Below, piece after piece: positions 37,024 through 45,229 of a DNA stretch of 64,000 bases. The position numbers and the translations under genes were made by a program. Source of the stretch: Mesorhizobium sp. (GTDB taxonomy: Bacteria; Pseudomonadota; Alphaproteobacteria; Rhizobiales; Rhizobiaceae); the NCBI GenBank assembly GCA_004017535.1, contig SAJS01000001.1, positions 930,001 through 994,000 on the forward strand, written 5' to 3'. Every line of letters starts with the position of its first letter. Positions within the stretch are counted from its first letter, which is position 1. The notes beneath the pieces were generated by a model. The model was not told the DNA's origin and ran no database searches. It was given only the letters and a program-made list of their open reading frames with translations.

Positions 37024-38206
37024 TACCAGCCTCCAAAGCGCTGCCACTCGCCCTCGACAATGTCGCAGGCGCCGCGAACGACATGATAGCTGCGAAACTG
37101 AGCTCCGGTCGCGCAGGCGTGGCAGGGCAAAATCCGAACACGATCGCCGATCCTGAGGGAGGGCAAGGTCGCGCCGGACCCTGGACGCACCATGATGATG
37201 CCGTGCTCCTGGTTCGCATCTGCCAGTATGAGATTTTCGAATGGTCGGCCATTGCTGTCGCAGACGATGCCATAGCGATGATTGACCTCCTGCCTGGCGG
37301 TTCCAAGATCTCGCGACATCGCCATCCAGCCGGCGTCGATCAGGATCCAACCTTTTTCATGCTGATGGCCGATGACGGTCGCCAGCACGGAGATGGCAAT
37401 ATCCTCAATCTTGCAGATGCCGATGCCAGCCATCACAAGGTCGAAGAATACGAAGACGCCCGCGCGGACTTCGGTAACACCAGTCAGATCGACGGCACGA
37501 TGGGCGGTGGGGGTTGATCCGACGCTGACGATGGGGCAGGGCAAGCCAGCGTCGCGAAGAATGGTAGCAGCGGTGACGACAGCGCACCGCTCTTCCTCGG
37601 CGCAACGCTCCAGCGCCTCATGCTCCTGCACACCGTAACTGCCGCCGGCATGGGTCAGAACCCCGCGTAGTTCTGCTCCATCCATCAAGGCTCCAGCAAT
37701 TGCGAGCAGCCGAACCCGGTCGTTGGGCAACACGCCCGACCGGTGACCGTCACAGTCGATTTCGATCAGGGCAGGGATGGCTTTGCCGGCTTCTCGGGAT
37801 GCCGCGGCGACCGCCTGCGCCTGTTCGACCGAGTCAAGAACCAGTGCAAGGTCGATACCCTGTCTTCTTAGCTCGATCACTTTGCCTAGCTTCGCTGGTG
37901 CGATGCCCACGGCATAGATGATGTCCATGACCCCAGCATCGGCGAAAACCTGTGCTTCCCTGAGAGTGGAGACGGTGGCCGGCCCTTCTTTCGCGGTCAT
38001 GACTCGCCGGGCAATTTCGACCGACTTTGCCGTCTTGAGATGGGGGCGCAACGACACCCCAAGAGGCCCAACCCGTTCGCGCAATCGAGCGATATTACGG
38101 TCCATGCGATCGGCATCGAGGATGAGGCAGGGCGTTGCCAGATCGCCCCGAGACGTGTCGCGGCGCTCTCGTCCTGCGCGATGTCCAGTGTTTCTGCTTC
38201 ACTCAC
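37023..38206 (-). CDS. D-threonine aldolase / D-serine dehydratase-like PLP protein, apparent frameshift near 38146-38149
   Basis: DSD1-family protein with an alanine-racemase-like N-terminal barrel (LRPHLKTAKSVEIARRVMTA, PLP-Lys region) and a C-terminal beta domain with HACATG near the metal site. The main frame opens without any start codon until ATG 38105, but its upstream codons encode GDLATPCLILDADR, the conserved family N-terminus. A second frame with GTG 38206 and an AGGAAG ribosome site encodes MSEAETLDIAQDESAATRLG. The two join perfectly if one G is restored at the GGGG run (plus-strand CCCC 38146-38149). So the gene is frameshifted, or the assembly lost one base. It lies in the ALDH-RidA operon. 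Confidence 0.82.
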
Positions 38207-38290
38207 CGGCTTCTTCCTTGCGTTGTGTGCGACGATCGGGTGCGCTGCCCTCCAAGGCGAACCGCGCGGAGGTCGGGCAATCCGGGCCGG

Positions 38291-39730
38291 TCATGCCGGG
38301 AAATATCCGAGGATCGCTTTCGTCTCGAGATACTCCTCGAGACCAAAAACCCCGTACTCCCGGCCGTTGCCCGACTGCTTGTATCCTCCGAAGGGTGCAA
38401 AGCCGTCCCATGCGGGATGATTGATATGCACTTGACCGGCACGAATTCTTCCCGCTACGCGACGCGCACGATCGAGATCGCTCGATTGAACGTGGGCCCC
38501 CAGGCCATAGACCGTATCGTTGGCGATACGGATTGCCTCATGCTCGTCCTCATAGGGAACGAGGCAAAGCACCGGTCCGAAGATTTCTTCCTGGGCGATA
38601 CGCATTCCTGGCCGCACCTCGGAAAATATCGTCGGCTTGACGAAATACCCCCTCGAAAGGCTTTCAGGTCGCCCGGAGCCGCCCCAGACGAGCTTGGCGC
38701 CCTCTGCGATTCCGAGGCCGATCATCGCTTGCACCTTGTCGAACTGCGCAAGATTGGCGACGGGGCCAAGGACGGTGGCTCTGTCAAATGGGTCGCCGAC
38801 CGTCATTTGAGCCGCGGCCGTAGTGGCCAGCTCTTCTACCTGCGAAAGTCGTTTGGCGGGCACAACCATCCGCGTCGGAGCGCTGCATGATTGGCCAACA
38901 TTGCGAAACGCGGCGGCAACACCGAGAGGTACAACCCGCGCCAAATCGGCATCGTCGAGCAGGATGTTGGGCGATTTACCTCCCAATTCCTGGGTTACGC
39001 GCTTGACCGTGGGCGCTGCGGCCTGCGCGACCAGAACGCCGGCGCGTGTCGACCCTGTAATCGAGATCATGTCGACGTCGGCGTGGGAAGCAAGCGCGGC
39101 CCCAACCTCTTCCCCGGTGCCGGTAACCATATTGAAAACGCCAGGCGGTGTTCGGGCGTCATGCATGATCTGCGCGAACAGATGTGCGCTGAACGGGGAA
39201 AGTTCACTGGGCTTGAGGACGATGGTGCAGCCAGCAGCGAGTGCCGGGGAAACCTTCGCTGTGATCTGATAAAGCGGCCAGTTCCATGGCGTGATGAGAC
39301 CGCAGACGCCAATCGCTTCCCTGCCGATCGCGGTTGTGCCCTGCTTCTTGATGAAGCTGTAATCTTCCAGCACCTCGATCGCGGCGCGGATATGAGCGAG
39401 CCCGAAAGGAACCTGCGAGGCGCGGACAAAGGCGATCGCTGATCCCATCTCATGGCATATCGCCTCAGCCAGATCGTCGAATCGCTCTTCGAGGAGAGTG
39501 AGAATCCGCTTGAGCAACTTGCTGCGTTCGCTCGGTGATGTCGCTGAAAAAGATGCAAACGCCCTCCGGGCGGCAGCAACCGCGATGTCGACATCCAAGA
39601 CACTGCCTCGAGCGACAGACCCTATTACCTCTTCCGTCGACGGGCTGACGATTGGGATCGCCGCGACTGCCTTTGCGGGAAGTCGCCAGCCGCCATCAAG
39701 ATATAGCTGATCGCACCGCGGCATGCGCAT
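38291..39730 (-). CDS. NAD(P)-dependent aldehyde dehydrogenase, 479 aa
   Basis: Full-length ALDH superfamily protein. ITPWNWPL and VLKPSELSP bind cofactor, Glu248 lies in TQELGGKSPN, and the catalytic Cys282 in NVGQSCSAPTR. C-terminal FGGYKQSGNGREYG is typical of the family. GGGAGAAC precedes ATG 39730. It is first in the operon and faces a LysR gene across 140 bp. With a D-threonine-aldolase-like gene downstream, oxidation of the released aldehyde is the likely role, though that is inferred. Confidence 0.92.
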   Translation of the reverse strand: MRMPRCDQLYLDGGWRLPAKAVAAIPIVSPSTEEVIGSVARGSVLDVDIAVAAARRAFASFSATSPSERSKLLKRILTLLEERFDDLAEAICHEMGSAIAFVRASQVPFGLAHIRAAIEVLEDYSFIKKQGTTAIGREAIGVCGLITPWNWPLYQITAKVSPALAAGCTIVLKPSELSPFSAHLFAQIMHDARTPPGVFNMVTGTGEEVGAALASHADVDMISITGSTRAGVLVAQAAAPTVKRVTQELGGKSPNILLDDADLARVVPLGVAAAFRNVGQSCSAPTRMVVPAKRLSQVEELATTAAAQMTVGDPFDRATVLGPVANLAQFDKVQAMIGLGIAEGAKLVWGGSGRPESLSRGYFVKPTIFSEVRPGMRIAQEEIFGPVLCLVPYEDEHEAIRIANDTVYGLGAHVQSSDLDRARRVAGRIRAGQVHINHPAWDGFAPFGGYKQSGNGREYGVFGLEEYLETKAILGYFPA

Positions 39731-39831
39731 TGATGTGTTCTCCCATCGCCCACCAAAAAGCGGCGCCGTGCCGGGGTGCTTATCGCGGCCATTGCCTAGT
39801 CGGGGAGATTATGCGAAGTCGTAAATATCGC

Positions 39832-39859
39832 AATTAATCGATACTATATCGTCAATTAA
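39832..39859. promoter_or_regulatory. AT-rich inverted repeat, candidate LysR operator
   Basis: AATTAATCGATA and TATCGTCAATTAA form an imperfect inverted repeat in the ALDH-LysR intergenic region, immediately before the LysR start. The position fits autoregulation and control of the divergent operon. Confidence 0.4.
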
Positions 39860-39870
39860 CATCGATCTTA

Positions 39871-40776
39871 ATGATATCGACGGATGATCTGACCTTCTTC
39901 CAAGTCGTTTCGAGCGCGACGTCGCTCGCGGAAGCTGCACGAAGGCTCAACGTGACCCCACCGGCAGTGACGCAGCGTCTGCGAGCCATTGAGGATCGCA
40001 TTGGAGTGAGACTCATCGAGCGTACGTCGCGAGGCCTCAGCCTTACGGACGAGGGTGAGCTGGTCGCTTCAGAGGGAGCTTCGATCATTGCAGCCATCGA
40101 GGATTTGTCGGAGCGACTGGCCAGCCGAACCAGCAAGGTGCGGGGACATTTGCGTGTCGCGGCACCCTATGGCTTTGGCAGGCGATACATCGCACCGATC
40201 GTGCAGGAATTCGTAAGGGAGCATCCCGCAGTGTCGGTGACGCTGGAACTCTCCGATGGCCCGATCAGACAAATGTCTGAAAGCTGGGACGTGGTGGTGC
40301 ATATCGGATCACTGCCTGAGAGCGATCGTCTGGTGACCACACTCGCTCCGAATGAGCGGGTTCTGTGTGCATCGCCCAACTATCTGCAGCATAGCTTGCC
40401 GATACTCCAGCCGGAAGATCTCGTGCAGCATCGATGCCTGGCCCTTCGAGAAAACAACGAAGACGTAACGCTATGGCGCTTTACCCATTCCAGGCATGGC
40501 AGGACGACCGTTCGGGTAAAGCCGTGCATGTCGAGTAATGATGGAGAGATAGTCCGGGACTGGGCCCTTGCCGGGCTTGGAGTGATGGTTCGAAGCGAAT
40601 GGGATGTGGCTGATGATTTGGCAGCGGGGCGTCTGCAGAGCGTTCTCCCTGCATGGTCATCGCCGTCGGCTGACGTGGTTGCACTGCTTCATGCCCGCCA
40701 GGGACGCAGCCGCCGGACGAACGGGTTCCTGCAAACGCTCAGAGAGAGGCTGAACTCGCCTCCATGGCGTCGCTGA
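39871..40776 (+). CDS. LysR-type transcription regulator, 301 aa
   Basis: N-terminal winged HTH: LTFFQVVSSATSLAEAARRL and NVTPPAVTQRLRAIEDRIGV. A substrate-binding domain of the usual length follows (HLRVAAPYGFGRRYIAPIVQ onward). It is divergent from the ALDH/D-threonine-aldolase/RidA/FAD-oxidase operon and is most likely its regulator, sensing the substrate. Its sequence looks less GC-rich than genes to the right, as does the divergent operon, which may reflect transfer as a unit. Confidence 0.9.
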   Translation: MISTDDLTFFQVVSSATSLAEAARRLNVTPPAVTQRLRAIEDRIGVRLIERTSRGLSLTDEGELVASEGASIIAAIEDLSERLASRTSKVRGHLRVAAPYGFGRRYIAPIVQEFVREHPAVSVTLELSDGPIRQMSESWDVVVHIGSLPESDRLVTTLAPNERVLCASPNYLQHSLPILQPEDLVQHRCLALRENNEDVTLWRFTHSRHGRTTVRVKPCMSSNDGEIVRDWALAGLGVMVRSEWDVADDLAAGRLQSVLPAWSSPSADVVALLHARQGRSRRTNGFLQTLRERLNSPPWRR

Positions 40777-40934
40777 AATGTCAGTTTCCTCGCCGCGACG
40801 TCGGCCGCAATTGCGACATCGCTGCTTTACGGCTCTCCTCAGGGACTGCGGTGAGTTCGGGCGTTCCTGGAACCGTCATTGCCAGTTGCCTTCCGGCAGG
40901 CCAATCGCGAAAGGGTTTGGTTTCGTCGGCCTTC

Positions 40935-42044
40935 TCAGTTGAAGCGATCGATCGCGAAAGCTTCCAGCGGCGTTTCGGAACGGCCGGTCGTGATGAGTTC
41001 GGCCATCGCCTCGCCCACGCCCGGACCAAGCTGGAAACCATGTCCACTGAACCCAAAGGCGTGAAACAGGCCCGGCGTCGTCGCGGAACGCCCGATAACC
41101 GGCAGCATGTCGCGGACATAGCCTTCGCAACCCGACCAAGTACGTATGACCGCGACGTTTGCGATCGCCGGTAAAAGTCGCGCCACGGCGCGCAACTGCA
41201 CCGGCAGCCGCATCGGGTCGGGGACCGCGTGGCCGGGATCGAGGTTCGCCGCCACCCGTTCGGCCGCACCGCCGAAGACGATGTTGCCACGCTCGACCTG
41301 ACGCAGATAGGCGCCATAGTCCTTGTCGCGCGTCCAGATGCCTACCACGGGCAGCACCCGGTGTGGCAGGGGCTCGGTCACGCCCATTTGCGGTCCGCGA
41401 GCTTCGAGGGGAACATGTTCACCGAACAGCGCGGCGATGCGAGCGCCCCAAGCGCCGGCGGCGTTGAGCAGACATGCGGCGCCGAATGAACCTTTTGAGG
41501 TAGCGATAAGGAAGCCGGAGCCCGTCCGCTCGACCTTTTCGACTTGCGCTTCCTCGACGATGTCGGCGCCGCGCCTGCGGGCAGCCTCGGCAAAAGCCGG
41601 CGCGATCAGGCGGGGATTGCCGCTGCCGTCATGCGGCGAGAACGATGCTGCGACCGCCTCCGGGCCGAGGCCGGGAAAGCGCGCGCGAATCTCGCGCGGC
41701 TCGAGTTCCTGCAGCTCAAGCCCCCACGGGCGCGCGGCCTCAGCGTAAGCCCGCATGTCGGCGAGACCGCCCTGGTCGAAGATAAGCCGGATATGGCCGG
41801 TGGCGCGGAACTCGACATCGCGCCCGAGCATCTTCTCGGCCTCGCCCCAGAGCCTGAGCGAACGATGAGCCAGCGGAAGCTGGGGCAGATGCCGCCCGGT
41901 TCGCCGGATGTTGCCGAACGAGGCGACCGTCGCTCCAGTGCCGATTCGGTTGCGCTCGATCAGCTTCACGCGGGCTCCGCGCCTGGCGAGGAAATAGGCC
42001 GAAGCCGTCCCCATCAGTCCGCCGCCCAGCACAATCACATCCAT
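40935..42044 (-). CDS. FAD-dependent oxidoreductase (DAO family, OoxB/LhpB-like), 369 aa
   Basis: MDVIVLGGGLMGTASAYFLA is the FAD Rossmann motif; RIGTGATVASFGNIRRTGRH follows. C-terminal GFSGHGFQLGPGVGEAMAEL completes the FAD site. Length about 370 fits beta subunits of opine oxidase or D-hydroxyproline dehydrogenase, which pair with the FAD/BFD and small Fe-S proteins of the kind encoded at 47218-48881. It is divergent from a LysR gene that precedes the hydantoinase operon. Which oxidase subunit set it belongs to is uncertain. Confidence 0.87.
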   Translation of the reverse strand: MDVIVLGGGLMGTASAYFLARRGARVKLIERNRIGTGATVASFGNIRRTGRHLPQLPLAHRSLRLWGEAEKMLGRDVEFRATGHIRLIFDQGGLADMRAYAEAARPWGLELQELEPREIRARFPGLGPEAVAASFSPHDGSGNPRLIAPAFAEAARRRGADIVEEAQVEKVERTGSGFLIATSKGSFGAACLLNAAGAWGARIAALFGEHVPLEARGPQMGVTEPLPHRVLPVVGIWTRDKDYGAYLRQVERGNIVFGGAAERVAANLDPGHAVPDPMRLPVQLRAVARLLPAIANVAVIRTWSGCEGYVRDMLPVIGRSATTPGLFHAFGFSGHGFQLGPGVGEAMAELITTGRSETPLEAFAIDRFN

Positions 42045-42156
42045 AGTCGTTCCTTAGCGCTGAGGCTGATCCTTGCAGTGCCATCTTGTTCGCGCCGCGG
42101 CTTTGCGTCAAAGATGGGTTTGGACAGCGGCCATAAGCTTGGCCTATGGAGTGGCG

Positions 42157-43062
42157 ATGCGGGCTCGGCAGCTTGAAGTGTTCATCGCCGTCATGCGCGC
42201 GGGCACTGTGACGGCCGCGGCGCGGATGCTGAACATCTCCCAGCCGGCGCTGAGCCAGATTCTGCTTCACACCGAGGACGAACTCGGCTTCACGCTGTTC
42301 GAGCGTGTGAAGGGCAGGCTTCGCCCGACGCCGGAAGGGCTCGAGATTTTCGCCGATGCGGAGAGGCTATCGGCGGGGCTCGACGGCCTGCGCCGCAAGA
42401 CCACCGACCTGCGTCTCGGCCGAACCGGGCTGGTGCGGGTAGCGGCCTCGCCGCCCCCGGCCATGGCGATATTGCCGCGCGCCTTCACCGCATTCCGGGC
42501 GCAGCATCCCGATATTCTGCTGCGTTCCCATAGCGCGCCGATCGCCGCGATCGTCGACATGCTGCGCGCCGGTGATGCCAGTCTCGGCGTGGCCATGGAC
42601 GATCGCCTGCCTCCCGACATTGAGGCCGAGGTGATCGGCAGCATCGGCTTTGCATGCCTGTTGCCCGCCGGGCACGCGTTGCAAAGCAGGACCGAGCTGA
42701 CGCTTGCCGATCTCGCTGGGGAAGAGCTGATCTCCTATCGGGGAAACACCCGTCCTGCCGACGAACTGGCCCACGCCGCACGCGCGCAAGGAGTAGCGCT
42801 TTCGCCGTCGCTCGAGATCGACGCATCTATCTCCGCGGTCGGCTTCGTCCAGGCCGGTCTGGGTATAGCTCTCGTCGACGCGCTCCTGCCCTGGCAGCGG
42901 TTTGCCGGGCTCGGCGTCAGGCCGCTGGTGGCCGGACCGGAATTCCCGGTCGCGCTGCTCACGTCTCGTAACCGGGCCCTGTCGCGCGCCGACGAGATGA
43001 TGCGCGACGAAATCCGTACGGCCTGCTCCGCCATTCTCCACGAGCATCGCGCAAAGGCATAA
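42157..43062 (+). CDS. LysR-type transcription regulator, 301 aa
   Basis: N-terminal HTH RARQLEVFIAVMRAGTVTAA plus MLNISQPALSQILLHTEDEL, then a standard effector domain (VRVAASPPPAMAILPRAF). GGAG precedes ATG 42157; a GTG at 42151 is a minor alternative. It is divergent from the FAD oxidase at 40935 and points toward hyuA, 88 nt downstream, so it may control both. Confidence 0.9.
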   Translation: MRARQLEVFIAVMRAGTVTAAARMLNISQPALSQILLHTEDELGFTLFERVKGRLRPTPEGLEIFADAERLSAGLDGLRRKTTDLRLGRTGLVRVAASPPPAMAILPRAFTAFRAQHPDILLRSHSAPIAAIVDMLRAGDASLGVAMDDRLPPDIEAEVIGSIGFACLLPAGHALQSRTELTLADLAGEELISYRGNTRPADELAHAARAQGVALSPSLEIDASISAVGFVQAGLGIALVDALLPWQRFAGLGVRPLVAGPEFPVALLTSRNRALSRADEMMRDEIRTACSAILHEHRAKA

Positions 43063-43150
43063 GCAGGACTTATATCCTTGCCCTTCATCCATCTTGGACC
43101 CGCACCGTCCACTCGTGCCAGTTTCGGTGGCAGACAGGAAGGGATACATC

Positions 43151-45229
43151 ATGGACGGTGCCGTCGCGACGGATGAGGCGCGGAGCAAGGCCGACTGGAA
43201 GGTCGGCGTCGATATCGGCGGGACCTTCATAGATTTCTGTGCGCTAGAGGCAAACTCCGGGCGCGTCGCCTCGCTGAAGGTGCTGACGACGCCGGAGGAC
43301 CCAGGCGCCGAGCTTATGACCGGCCTCACGCTTCTCGCCGAACGCGAAGGATTTGACCCCACTCACATGACCCGCTTCGTGCACGGCACGACCGTCGGCA
43401 TCAACACCATCATCCAACGCAAGGGTGCGCCGCTGGCGCTTTTCACCAACGCCGGCTTCGAGGATGTCATCGAACTGGCGCGGCTTCGCATGCCGGACAT
43501 GTATTCGCTGTTCTGCTCGCGGCCGGACCCGCTGATCTCGCGCGACATGGTCTTCGGCATTCCGGCCCGCATGCGCGCCGATGGTAGCGAGTCCCAGGCG
43601 CCGGACATGGAGGCGGTGGAAAGGGCCGTCGCGGTAGCGAAAGCGAACGGGGCCCAAGGCATCATCGTCTCCTTCCTGCATGCATGGCGCAGCGCCGCGC
43701 AGGAAGCCTCGGTAAAGGCAGCGATCGCGCGTCTGGCACCCGATCTGTTCGTCTTCACCTCCGCCGAGGTCTGGCCCGTCATCCGTGAGTATGAGCGCAG
43801 CTCGACCGCCATTCTCAATGGCTATGTCCATCCCCGCGTTTCGGGCTATCTGACAGCGCTGGAAGAGCGGCTGAAGGGCCGCGGCGTGCCGGCCCGGCCG
43901 ATGCTGACGAAGTCGAACGGCGGGCTGATGAATGCCGCCGAGGGCAAGCATGCCTGCGTCAACATGCTTTTGTCGGGAACGGCCTCCGGCGTTATCGGCG
44001 CATCGTGGCTGGCGCGCCAGGCCGGAGAGGAAAAGATCCTGACCCTCGACATTGGCGGTACCTCAGCAGACTTCGCGCTCATCATCGGCGGCGAGGCGCA
44101 GTTCGGCACCGGCGAGCTGATCGGCGAGTTTCCGCTTCACATCCCGTCCGTATCGGTCAGCTCGATCGGCGTCGGCGGCGGCTCGATCGCCGGCGTCGAC
44201 GCGCAAGGCGTGCTGCGCGTCGGCCCGGAATCGGCCGGCTCGACGCCGGGACCCGCCTGCTATGGCCGCGGCGGCGAGCGAGCCACGGTGACGGACGCCA
44301 TGGTTGTTTGCGGATGGCTCGGCCACAGCGAGATGGCCTATGGCCAGCTCAGGGTCGATACGGGGCTGGCGCATCGCGCCGTCGGCGATCTTGCCGCCAG
44401 GCTCGGGCGTACTGTCGAGCAGACAGCGCAGGCGATCCTCGATATCGCGGTGTCGGAAATGTTCGTCGAGGTGGAAAAACTTGCCTCGAGGGCCGGGGTC
44501 GATTTGCGCGATTTCACGCTGATGCCATTTGGCGGCGGCGGCCCGATGTTAGGCGCCTTCCTCGCCCGCGAGCTCGGCATGAAACGTGTCATGGCGCCGC
44601 GCCGCCCCGGCGTGGTCTCGGCGCTGGGCGGGCTCGTGGCCGATTTGCGTGGCGACTTCATCCGCACCATCTTCGCGCCATTGTCGACCGGGTCGCTTCC
44701 CGCGATCCGTGAAGCCTTCGAGGCGCTCGCGCAAGATGGCCGAGACTGGCTAGCGGCGCAGGGCCATGATGCGGCCGCCCATCTCAATCTCTCCTGCGAC
44801 ATGCGCTATCTCGGGCAGAGCTATGAGATCGAGGTCGCGCTTTTGCCGGAATGGCTGACGGAGGGCAGCGCCGAGGCAATCGAGCAAGCCTTTCACCGCA
44901 CCCACGAGCAGCTCTACGATTTCCACGATCCCCAAGGCGGGATCGAGCTTGTGAATGTCCGCCTGTCGGCGATAGGCGCGGGCCCGGCGCTATCCTTCCC
45001 GGAGATCGAGGAAGTCGATGCGCCGGTCAGTCCTGCGCGCCGGCTCCCGGTCTATACGGGTCCGGGCATCGAAACGGTCGACCTCCATGACCGGCAGACA
45101 CTGGTGCCCGGCAGCCTTTTCCAGGGGCCAGCGGTGGTTGTGCAGGAAGACACGACCTTGGCCATCCCGGCCGGAACGCAGGCTAGGGTCGACCGCCATC
45201 TCAATATCCTTCTGTCCTTCGCGGAGTAA
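43151..45229 (+). CDS. hyuA: Hydantoinase/oxoprolinase A subunit, 692 aa
   Basis: ATP-dependent hydantoinase A family: the ASKHA-type ATP site VGVDIGGTFIDFCALEANSG, VHGTTVGINTIIQRKGAPLA, and the second phosphate loop LTLDIGGTSADFALI are all present. With the B subunit it opens 5-membered cyclic amides (5-oxoproline, hydantoins, N-methylhydantoin) using ATP. GGAAGGG precedes ATG 43151. The TAA is directly followed by the ATG of hyuB. The exact ring substrate cannot be told from sequence. Confidence 0.93.
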   Translation: MDGAVATDEARSKADWKVGVDIGGTFIDFCALEANSGRVASLKVLTTPEDPGAELMTGLTLLAEREGFDPTHMTRFVHGTTVGINTIIQRKGAPLALFTNAGFEDVIELARLRMPDMYSLFCSRPDPLISRDMVFGIPARMRADGSESQAPDMEAVERAVAVAKANGAQGIIVSFLHAWRSAAQEASVKAAIARLAPDLFVFTSAEVWPVIREYERSSTAILNGYVHPRVSGYLTALEERLKGRGVPARPMLTKSNGGLMNAAEGKHACVNMLLSGTASGVIGASWLARQAGEEKILTLDIGGTSADFALIIGGEAQFGTGELIGEFPLHIPSVSVSSIGVGGGSIAGVDAQGVLRVGPESAGSTPGPACYGRGGERATVTDAMVVCGWLGHSEMAYGQLRVDTGLAHRAVGDLAARLGRTVEQTAQAILDIAVSEMFVEVEKLASRAGVDLRDFTLMPFGGGGPMLGAFLARELGMKRVMAPRRPGVVSALGGLVADLRGDFIRTIFAPLSTGSLPAIREAFEALAQDGRDWLAAQGHDAAAHLNLSCDMRYLGQSYEIEVALLPEWLTEGSAEAIEQAFHRTHEQLYDFHDPQGGIELVNVRLSAIGAGPALSFPEIEEVDAPVSPARRLPVYTGPGIETVDLHDRQTLVPGSLFQGPAVVVQEDTTLAIPAGTQARVDRHLNILLSFAE

